Assembly: GCF_028330985.1 (NCBI RefSeq)
Contig: NZ_JAQMUE010000047.1
Span: 1-52,597 of the forward strand
Direction of reading: 5' to 3'
Length of the DNA stretch: 52,597 nucleotides
Origin: Roseofilum reptotaenium CS-1145
Lineage (GTDB): Bacteria > Cyanobacteriota > Cyanobacteriia > Cyanobacteriales > Desertifilaceae
The notes beneath the pieces were generated by a model that was not told where the DNA came from, did no database searches, and worked only from the letters and a program-made list of their open reading frames with translations. Below are positions 18,741 through 25,403 of the stretch, piece by piece. The position numbers and the translations under genes were made by a program. Numbering within the stretch: the first letter of the stretch is position 1; each line of letters begins with the position of its first letter.

Positions 18741-18837
18741 GGCGGTACAAAATAGAGGAATTAGGGCGCGATCGCCATCAGCAGGAGTTTTGCTTCAACT
18801 GGATATATTTTAGCTGATGCCAAAAATGACAGATTTT

Positions 18838-18865
18838 GTAGGGGCGAAAAATCTTTCGCCCCTAC
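18838..18865. repeat. 28-bp palindromic repeat, copy 1
   Basis: The arms GTAGGGGCGAAA and TTTCGCCCCTAC are perfectly complementary around a 4-nt centre. A second copy with the same design is at 21197-21224. The two bracket the methyltransferase and radical SAM block. This copy is just downstream of the methyltransferase stop and may also end its transcript. Confidence 0.8.
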
Positions 18866-18878
18866 CTGCTTGTCGCTA

Positions 18879-19637
18879 TTACCCATTATCAGCGCGTTGG
18901 CCGATATAAAAAACGTAACCATAATATTGACTGTAATGGCGATAGAGATCGATTTCTTGTTGTTCGCTCTCTAAAACTTGCAAGGTTTCTGGGTCATTTT
19001 GATACTGTATTTTAAGCTGATTGATTTTGTTCTCTACTGGCGTATAGTAATCCGTCCACCAGGCAATTTCTGGCAACACAAACGTATCAACGATCGCGTA
19101 ACCGGCCGTTTCCATGGCGGCCCGATTCTCCTCTAAGGTTCTCATGGAGGGATAACCTTCTTGCCAAAACTGCTTGACGGGTTCGGGAGGATTGGGTTTT
19201 AACCAGGTGATTTCGGTGACGGCGATGTATCCTCCGGGTTTGAGGAGCGATCGCCACTTACTCAAGCCGCGATCGAAACCCATAATATAAATCGCACCTT
19301 CCGACCAAATCAGATCGAAAGACTGTGCTGCAAAGGGCAAATCTGCCATATCTGCACGGATAACTTGCAGGCGATTTCCCCATTCCTGAGTCTCAAATCG
19401 TTGTTTCAGCTCATCCAGATAGGTTGGATAGAAATCAACCGCAGTAATGGTTCCATTACTTAGGGTCGCTAAATCAACCGTTTGTTGTCCTGGCCCACAC
19501 CCAACATCTAGAATTTGGGGACAGTCGGGTAAGGATTTCAGGCAAGAAAACGCCTTTTGAGTCGATGCAAAATTGCCAGGGCCTTCCCTGGGAAGGTTGC
19601 TGTGAATTTGCCAAAATATGGCATGAAAATCAGACAT
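18879..19637 (-). CDS. Class I SAM-dependent methyltransferase
   Basis: The 252-residue protein has a class I methyltransferase core: motif I ILDVGCGPGQQTVDLA, motif II ITAVDFYP with the acidic end of strand beta2, then VIRADMADLPFAAQSFDLIW and LKPGGYIAVTEITWLKP. The C-terminus contains 'WWTDYYTPVENKINQLK' and 'YRHYSQYYGYVFYIGQ', probably substrate-binding. The substrate is not recognisable. Its ATG overlaps, by 8 nt, the stop codon of the ancestral reading frame of the upstream radical SAM gene, so the two were once translationally coupled. This makes a role in modifying the same peptide product possible, though unproven. Confidence 0.88.
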   Translation of the reverse strand: MSDFHAIFWQIHSNLPREGPGNFASTQKAFSCLKSLPDCPQILDVGCGPGQQTVDLATLSNGTITAVDFYPTYLDELKQRFETQEWGNRLQVIRADMADLPFAAQSFDLIWSEGAIYIMGFDRGLSKWRSLLKPGGYIAVTEITWLKPNPPEPVKQFWQEGYPSMRTLEENRAAMETAGYAIVDTFVLPEIAWWTDYYTPVENKINQLKIQYQNDPETLQVLESEQQEIDLYRHYSQYYGYVFYIGQRADNG

Positions 19638-19702
19638 GGGTCAGTCCTAAAGAGTCTTCTAAGCGTTCAACGACTAAATCCGTAACCATTTGTTCGTAAT
19701 TA
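19630..19702 (-). pseudogene. Out-of-frame C-terminal tail of the radical SAM gene
   Basis: After the premature TAA (19702-19700) the +1 frame encodes NYEQMVTDLVVERLEDSLGL followed by THV and TGA. This matches in style and position the usual C-terminal helix of GrrM/OscB-type enzymes. Its stop overlaps the methyltransferase ATG, as expected for an intact ancestral operon. Confidence 0.6.
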
Positions 19703-20785
19703 TTGACATGCCATGGTTTGCGAGGAGCGAAAGGTTCCATTTTCCCAATATTTGTTACTGACAGAACCGCCACCACAAATGCCATAGTATTGACAAGTTT
19801 GTTGGCAAAGCTCAACGCCAGCGGTGATATCGCCATAGATGCGTTGGAACTTTTCGCTATAGCACACGGATTCTAAGCTATCGGTGAGGATATTACCGAG
19901 GATAAAATCACCGTATTCTGCGGTTTTAATCGCTAACAATTCCGGATCGAACGTGGAAAAATTGCCCTGATGATCGACGTTGAGAATGACGAAGGGGGTA
20001 GTTAAGCCACTGCGAGGGATACGATCGCCACTATAAATCAAACTACAAATCCGCTCAAATTCCCGCAGTTTGAATTCTCCACCGCTTTGAGCCGTCAAAT
20101 CCCAAAATCGGCGAATAAACGCCTTGTAGCGCCTTCTAGCGTCCGTATTGGCGAGCGATGAGGACTGGTGTACCCCCTCTAATTCCTCGATATTAAAGCC
20201 CACATCCGTCATGCCATTATCCATGAAAAAGGCAAACAGTTCATCGGCGCGATCGAGGGAATCTTCGGTAATCACGGTGATAATGTTAAACGGTACATCC
20301 TGTTCTTGTAGGTGGCGAATCCCGCGCATGGTGCTGTGATGGGTTCCCAGTCCGGTGCGGGTTTTCCGATGGGCATCATGGATAAAATCAGGGCCGTCAA
20401 GACTCACGCCTACTTGCACATTATAGCGCTTAAATAGATCGCACCACTCCGGTGTAATTAAGGTAGCGTTGGTTTGTACCGATTGTGCAATTTCGCACCC
20501 GGTTTTATTTAAGGTTTTATCCAGTTCTGCAACCTGAGCGAGGGCAGTTTCATAGAACGAAATCGGCACAGCAAGCGGTTCCCCCGCGTGCCAACAGATG
20601 GTAAAGCGATCGCCCACAAACGGACTCTCGAAGATCGCGCGAAACACCGGTTCAATCAGATCCAGGGAAAACTGCTGCTTCAGATGGCGATCGGGTAAAT
20701 AACAATAGTCACAATCGAGATTACAAAAGGATGTCGTTTGCAGAATCACTAAATCTAAGGGGCCAAAGTTAGAGAAATCCAACAT
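19700..20785 (-). CDS. Radical SAM/SPASM maturase, GrrM/OscB-like, with frameshifted C-terminus
   Basis: Radical SAM/SPASM maturases modify ribosomal peptides; the GrrM/OscB group makes cyclophane crosslinks in Gly-rich precursors. The CX3CX2C cluster motif is at Cys21, Cys25 and Cys28 (CNLDCDYCYLPDRH), followed by ICWHAGEPLAVP and VGVSLDGPDFIHDAHRKTR. The SPASM cysteines are in CQQTCQYYGICGGGSVSNKY and the final Cys in TMACQ. The frame stops at 19700, but the +1 frame goes on with NYEQMVTDLVVERLEDSLGL to a TGA at 19630, which looks like the normal family C-terminus. One extra base near 19700 thus appears to have removed about 23 residues. All cluster cysteines remain. No Gly-rich precursor gene is seen nearby. 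Confidence 0.85.
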   Translation of the reverse strand: MLDFSNFGPLDLVILQTTSFCNLDCDYCYLPDRHLKQQFSLDLIEPVFRAIFESPFVGDRFTICWHAGEPLAVPISFYETALAQVAELDKTLNKTGCEIAQSVQTNATLITPEWCDLFKRYNVQVGVSLDGPDFIHDAHRKTRTGLGTHHSTMRGIRHLQEQDVPFNIITVITEDSLDRADELFAFFMDNGMTDVGFNIEELEGVHQSSSLANTDARRRYKAFIRRFWDLTAQSGGEFKLREFERICSLIYSGDRIPRSGLTTPFVILNVDHQGNFSTFDPELLAIKTAEYGDFILGNILTDSLESVCYSEKFQRIYGDITAGVELCQQTCQYYGICGGGSVSNKYWENGTFRSSQTMACQ

Positions 20786-20833
20786 ACGAGTTATTCATAA
20801 GGGTTTATTGTGACTCCATTCTACAGAATCATC

Positions 20834-20968
20834 CTATTCCCTATCATTCCCGATTCTGTTGCATAAGCGGTGATCCTCATCACTCAAAGGAGCATGAGGA
20901 TTAGATAAATAAGGGCGAAGTTTCTGGCAAGTTCTCTGCATTAAAGAGTCAAAGTCCACATCCCACAC
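20834..20968 (-). CDS. Possible small protein upstream of the radical SAM gene
   Basis: A frame of 44 codons starts at GTG 20968 (VWDVDFDSLMQRTCQKLRPY...) and ends at TAG 20834. The protein is polar with two Cys and ends LCNRIGNDRE; composition looks protein-like, but I recognise no family and see no good ribosome binding site. It may be a remnant of a small gene broken by frameshifts together with the frame at 20993-21073. It is not Gly-rich and so not an obvious GrrA-type precursor. The radical SAM start lies about 50 bp downstream. Confidence 0.3.
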   Translation of the reverse strand: MWDVDFDSLMQRTCQKLRPYLSNPHAPLSDEDHRLCNRIGNDRE

Positions 20969-20992
20969 CTTATTAAGCAATTAAGCGCAACT

Positions 20993-21073
20993 TCATAGAG
21001 AAATGGTATTAGGGAGATACTGATAAGAACCCACCCAAATAATCAGCGCATGACCTGTGGCAAAGAGCATCAT
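20993..21073 (-). CDS. Possible 26-residue small ORF with strong ribosome binding site
   Basis: ATG at 21073 opens a frame reading MMLFATGHALIIWVGSYQYL and then PNTISL before TGA. A strong Shine-Dalgarno AGGGGAGG (21086-21079) lies 5 nt upstream, unusual in this window. It could be a leader peptide, a tiny hydrophobic protein, or the 5' part of a decayed small gene continued by the frame at 20968. Unrecognised. Confidence 0.3.
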   Translation of the reverse strand: MMLFATGHALIIWVGSYQYLPNTISL

Positions 21074-21196
21074 CCCAACCTCCCCTTTAAGTATTTGCTT
21101 AAGTCTCTTGCTCTATAGTGCCAGACACCGAACGAAATCTAATGTATCAAATTAGATGAAACAGTCCACTACTAGCTACTAGCTGAAACCCGATTT

Positions 21197-21224
21197 GTAG
21201 GGGCGAAAAATTTTTCGTCCCTAC
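21197..21224. repeat. 28-bp palindromic repeat, copy 2
   Basis: Same design as 18838-18865 with two base differences: GTAGGGGCGAAA, then an AT-rich centre, then TTTCGTCCCTAC. It lies just downstream of the C-terminal processing protease gene. Confidence 0.8.
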
Positions 21225-21238
21225 AGGTGAGGATTCAA

Positions 21239-22543
21239 TCAATTTTCAAACGTCGTGGCTAAAGGTTTCGGAGACAATTGAGCAACTAAAGAGGCGATCG
21301 CCTGGGTATAATGGCGATCGGAAGACGTTGCACGTAAACGGGCATTTCGTACTAAGCGCCGTTGCTCTTGTTGACTCAACTCTATCGTCACATCTGGCGT
21401 AATCCCCGTTTTACTGATATCGGTTCCCTTCGGCGTGTAATAATGGGCAACGGTCACCGCTAATCCAGAGCCATCAGAGAGGGAATGAACTGCCTGCACT
21501 AAAGCTTTACCAAAAGTTTTCATCCCCACAATTTGAGCGCGATGATTATCTTGCAGAGCGCCAGTGAGAATTTCACTAGAACTAGCCGATTTTTGATCGA
21601 CTAAAACCGCTAAAGGTCTTTTCGTTAAGGCAGTACGGTTTGCTCGTACAGACTCCCAATTACCATCGCGGTCAATGGTACTAACAATTGCTCCATTGTC
21701 AAGCCACATGCGGGCAATTTCAATGCTTGATTCTAATAATCCCCCTGGGTTACCGCGCAAATCCAACACAAACCCATCAACGTTTTGATGTTCTAAATCC
21801 TTAATCGAGCGCTCCATTTGTTCTGCGGCATGGGAGCTAAATTCATCTAAGCGAATATAGCCGACTCTCAGGGAACCCTCTTGTTTCACTTCATAATTAA
21901 CCGCAGGTACTTCCACCGTAGCTCGGACTAATTCTAATTCAAAAGGCCCCCATCCGGGTCGGGTTAGTTTCAGTTTAACCTGACTACCCACATCCCCCCG
22001 AATCAGTTGGCTAACGGTTTGTATAGACATGCCTTCCGTAGACTGACCATCAATGGCTAAAATGATATCTCCAGCCAGAATCCCCGCTTTTAAGGCAGGA
22101 GAGTTTTCATAGGGTTTAACCACGGTTAATCGGCGGGTTTGGGGATGGATTTCTAAAGAAATACCCACCCCTGATAATTCCCCAGAGGTTTGCTCAGTCA
22201 GTCGTTGAAACTGCTTAGGGTCAAGAAAACGGGTATAGGGATCATTGAGCTCTTTGAGAGCGGCTCGAATGGCTCTATAGGCTTGATCCGGACTGGTATA
22301 TTGGCGATCCAGGAGATCCTGTCGCACATTTAACCAATCGACTTGATTAAAATTGGGGTCAACATACTCGCGGTTCACAATTTGCCAGGTTTCATCCACA
22401 ATGGATTTGGGACTATCCTGTAGGGCTGCACTTACGGATTGACACCAGGCTGTACCCAGTAAACCTAAGCTTGCTGTGGTAGTTAATGTGCCACTGAGCA
22501 AGGCAATCTGAAGCGGTTTTAAGCAGTTTTTATACCAATTCAT
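21239..22543 (-). CDS. C-terminal processing peptidase, S41 family (CtpB/CtpC-like)
   Basis: Ctp proteases are periplasmic or lumenal serine proteases that trim protein C-termini; CtpA matures photosystem II D1. The 434-residue protein has an N-terminal signal sequence (IALLSGTLTTTASLGLLGTA) and a helical region (SIVDETWQIVNREYVDPNFN). A PDZ domain follows (GVGISLEIHPQTRRLTVVKP, LAGDIILAIDGQS), then the catalytic core: the Ser in DQKSASSSEILTGAL and the Lys in FGKALVQAV. The PDZ start 'DPKQFQRLTEQTSGELSGVG' fits CtpB/CtpC better than CtpA, but I leave the symbol open. It is divergent from the YdcF-type gene. Confidence 0.92.
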   Translation of the reverse strand: MNWYKNCLKPLQIALLSGTLTTTASLGLLGTAWCQSVSAALQDSPKSIVDETWQIVNREYVDPNFNQVDWLNVRQDLLDRQYTSPDQAYRAIRAALKELNDPYTRFLDPKQFQRLTEQTSGELSGVGISLEIHPQTRRLTVVKPYENSPALKAGILAGDIILAIDGQSTEGMSIQTVSQLIRGDVGSQVKLKLTRPGWGPFELELVRATVEVPAVNYEVKQEGSLRVGYIRLDEFSSHAAEQMERSIKDLEHQNVDGFVLDLRGNPGGLLESSIEIARMWLDNGAIVSTIDRDGNWESVRANRTALTKRPLAVLVDQKSASSSEILTGALQDNHRAQIVGMKTFGKALVQAVHSLSDGSGLAVTVAHYYTPKGTDISKTGITPDVTIELSQQEQRRLVRNARLRATSSDRHYTQAIASLVAQLSPKPLATTFEN

Positions 22544-22827
22544 TGGGATTATTCGCGATGGAGGTTAGAGAGTGAGCCGTCCTATTCGGTCTTCATCTTC
22601 ATTTTATCGATTAATTGAGTCGATGAGCCGCAATACTGAATTAATCGAAGAAGGTAAAAGGCTCAAGGAAGCCCTTTGAGGCTACTTCAAGGGGAAAATC
22701 TCACTTTCCCTATTGTGGGCCACTTTTCCCAGGGTTCGACCAGTGAACATAACATAACTTTACATCGACTCAGCAAAATGGCGATCGCCTATACTCAGAA
22801 TCGCATGGATGGTCGGTTCGTTGGGAG

Positions 22828-23556
22828 GTGATGATGAAGATTTGGGCGCGACTCGGCTCTTGGGTGCTGCCTCGTTGGTTGCTGTTTGGCACTTTGGTAG
22901 GACTTAGTTTGATTATAGTGATTGGCAGTGGTTGGGCGATCGCCACTTCACAAAAACTTTCTGCTGCTTCCCAATCTCCCCTTGATGCCTATCTAATGCT
23001 AGGGGGTAGTATTCGCCGAGAAGTCCATATGACGCAAGTCGCTAAAAATCATCCCAACATTCCTATTTTAATCTCCCAAGGAGCCGATGATCCGTGCATT
23101 ATTCGCCTATTTGAAGTTAATACTGCTCCCCAAAATCAAGTGTGGTTAGAACGTTGCGCCCATTCCACCTTTGAAAACTTTTACTATACGTTACCCATTC
23201 TGAAACAATGGGGAGTTCACCATGTGCAAACGATCACCTCTGCTCGGCATCTCCCTCGTGCCCAATGGTTAGGACAAATTATCCTCGGTAGTCATGGCAT
23301 TTGGATGGAAACGTATACGGTCGAAGAACAAGGCATTCCTGGCAATACGGAATCGAGTTTAAAAACGGGATTAGATGTGATTCGTAGTCTCATTTGGGCA
23401 GGACTTAGCCAATTTTATCAACCCAGTTGCGGGCAGTTTTATCGCCTCGTAGACTCTAATTTACAAGAGTGGATAGCCAAAAAATATCGCTGTGAAAATC
23501 AATGGGATTTACGCCATATTTTCAAGGATATGCCTGGAATAGGGAATGGGGAATAG
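22828..23556 (+). CDS. YdcF family (DUF218) membrane-anchored protein
   Basis: The 242-residue protein has one N-terminal membrane helix (LLFGTLVGLSLIIVIGSGWA) and a DUF218 domain: SPLDAYLMLGGSIRREVHM, PILISQGADDP, HSTFENFYYTLPILKQWGV and ITSARHLPRAQWLGQIIL. YdcF/SanA-type proteins are linked to envelope and vancomycin-sensitivity functions; the precise reaction is unknown. GGGAGGTG lies just before the two adjacent ATG codons at 22831 and 22834, so either of these rather than the preceding GTG-type start is likely used. The last residues (PGIGNGE) are encoded by the repeat-rich sequence at 23542-23630, so the natural C-terminus may have been altered. Confidence 0.82.
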   Translation: MMMKIWARLGSWVLPRWLLFGTLVGLSLIIVIGSGWAIATSQKLSAASQSPLDAYLMLGGSIRREVHMTQVAKNHPNIPILISQGADDPCIIRLFEVNTAPQNQVWLERCAHSTFENFYYTLPILKQWGVHHVQTITSARHLPRAQWLGQIILGSHGIWMETYTVEEQGIPGNTESSLKTGLDVIRSLIWAGLSQFYQPSCGQFYRLVDSNLQEWIAKKYRCENQWDLRHIFKDMPGIGNGE

Positions 23557-23630
23557 GGCGTTATCTCCGCTCCCTTCGACTCCGCTCCCTTCGACTCCGC
23601 TCAGGGAGCGTCTGCGTCCTCCCCATTCCC
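23542..23630. repeat. Nested inverted and tandem repeats between convergent genes
   Basis: An outer inverted repeat, GGGAATGGGGA (23542-23552) with TCCCCATTCCC (23620-23630), encloses a 15-bp direct repeat CTCCGCTCCCTTCGA (23565-23579 and 23580-23594, with a partial third copy). An inner hairpin pairs CGCTCCCT (23583-23590) with AGGGAGCG (23603-23610). It probably serves both genes as a terminator. Confidence 0.75.
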
Positions 23631-23639
23631 CATGTTTCC

Positions 23640-25322
23640 CTAAGAGGCAGAACCAGCAACTTTCAATTCTCCTGCCATGATTCGCTTAAAGACTTGATGG
23701 TTGCGAACTGATTCTAAGTCGGCATCATTTTGAGCCACTTCCCGATACATGGGATTAATTTTAATGGCCCGATGGAGACTAATGAGGGAAGATTTTTGAT
23801 CGCCCATTAAGGCATAACAATAGGCTTTATTGTAATGGGCATTGGCATGATCGGGTTTACATTTTAGGGCTTCATCAAGACTCGATAGAGCTTCTTTATA
23901 GCGTTTCAGTTTACTGAGGGTGTATCCCCGGTTATCCCATGCTTCATATTTATCGGGTTGTATGCGAAGGGCTTGTTCGTAGGAGGCAATTGCCTCATCA
24001 AAGCGATCTAATTTTTCTAAAGTATTGCCCCGATTATTCCAATAATCGGCTTTATTCTCTTCTAACTCGATCGCCCGATCGTAGGCTTCGAGGGCTTCTT
24101 CATACCGGTTTAATTCATACAGAACATAGCCTTTTGCATACCAAACTTCGGGATTATTGGCTTGCAAACTCAGAACCTGGTTATAGGAATCTAAAGCGGG
24201 TTCATAGCGCCGGATTTGGGCTAAAGAATTACCGCGTTGTTGCCAAAGTAAGGGATCGTCAGCACGATATTGAATGGCTTTATCATAGGCAGAAACGGCT
24301 TCTTCATAGCGCTGAAGTTTCACCAAGACATTGGCTAAATTCATCCAAATTAGGGGGTCAGATTGTTTATACGCAACGGCTTTATTATAGGACTCTAAAG
24401 ATTCTTCATAGTGTTGTAATTTAGCCAAGGTTCCACCGCGATTATTCCAGGCTTCAGGAAAATTCTCCCGTAATTTTAACGCCCGATCGTAGGATGCGAT
24501 CGCTTCTGAATGGCGGCCGAGTTTGGCTAATGCACCGCCGCGATTATTCCAGGCTTCAGGAAAATGGGTTTGATGGGCGATCGCCTGATCGTAAAGGGTA
24601 ATCGCTTCATGATACCGACCTTGCAAAAATTGGGTATCTCCTTGCCTCAGATACTCATTGGCTGCTTTAGAATAGGATGGAGGGGGAGGGGGTTGGGCAG
24701 GATTTGCCCCATTTGTACCATTTGCCCCATTTGTGCCATTGATTCCATTGCTTGCTCCATGGCCATTTTGCATAGCATTGGCTGCTTCCGTTAACCGAGG
24801 TAAAACTTCTGCTAATTTTTGATAAATTTCATCTTTTGCTTTTTCGGTCTCAGCCGCAATTTCCCTAAGTTCCGATACGGCTTCTGACTTAGCGTGACTG
24901 ATTTGTTGTTCAGCTAATAATTCTTTTTCAGCGATCGCCTCTAACACGGTTTCGGCAGAACCAATGGTCTGTTTAATCGAGGATACCGCATCCTGTTGAA
25001 AGCTAGCCAACTCTTGTTTATGAAACTCCGTTTGCTGCTTTAACCGTTGCAGTTGGAGCCAAAAGCCAATGGTCACCAGGGCAAAAAACAGCGCCAAAAA
25101 CGCCACAAACAAGGCATTCATGGAGATCATCGTACTAAAAAACGTCGCCTCTACTTCATCGGCGATCGCATCCCGCACGTCAGAATCTAATCTTCCCCCC
25201 TGTGCAATAAGCTGTTCTTCCTGTAACTCTTGAGCGGCTGAAGGTTCAACCACTGCCAAATTTGCCAGTCCTCCCGTAGACCATATGAGGGTCGAGAGGA
25301 TGAATGCCATCTGATTGTTCAT
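23640..25322 (-). CDS. Membrane-anchored TPR protein
   Basis: The 560-residue protein has an N-terminal signal-like segment (FILSTLIWSTGGLANLAVV), a second hydrophobic helix (NALFVAFLALFFALVTIGFW) and a coiled coil rich in Glu, Ala and Lys (about 85-185). A low-complexity Asn/Gly and poly-Pro linker follows (GTNGANGTNGANPAQPPPPP), then at least eight TPR units, each like PEAWNNRGGALAKLGRHSEA. TPR arrays are protein-binding scaffolds. The gene lies 81 bp downstream of the pseudo-caspase on the same strand, so the two are probably co-transcribed and may work together. The partner it binds is unknown. Confidence 0.88.
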   Translation of the reverse strand: MNNQMAFILSTLIWSTGGLANLAVVEPSAAQELQEEQLIAQGGRLDSDVRDAIADEVEATFFSTMISMNALFVAFLALFFALVTIGFWLQLQRLKQQTEFHKQELASFQQDAVSSIKQTIGSAETVLEAIAEKELLAEQQISHAKSEAVSELREIAAETEKAKDEIYQKLAEVLPRLTEAANAMQNGHGASNGINGTNGANGTNGANPAQPPPPPSYSKAANEYLRQGDTQFLQGRYHEAITLYDQAIAHQTHFPEAWNNRGGALAKLGRHSEAIASYDRALKLRENFPEAWNNRGGTLAKLQHYEESLESYNKAVAYKQSDPLIWMNLANVLVKLQRYEEAVSAYDKAIQYRADDPLLWQQRGNSLAQIRRYEPALDSYNQVLSLQANNPEVWYAKGYVLYELNRYEEALEAYDRAIELEENKADYWNNRGNTLEKLDRFDEAIASYEQALRIQPDKYEAWDNRGYTLSKLKRYKEALSSLDEALKCKPDHANAHYNKAYCYALMGDQKSSLISLHRAIKINPMYREVAQNDADLESVRNHQVFKRIMAGELKVAGSAS

Positions 25323-25403
25323 TTGAGTGCCCGGTAAAACCTGCCAGATTTCTCCAAATTATCCCATTTTTCGTTAAATTGACGAGTGTATTCTAATTCA
25401 CTG

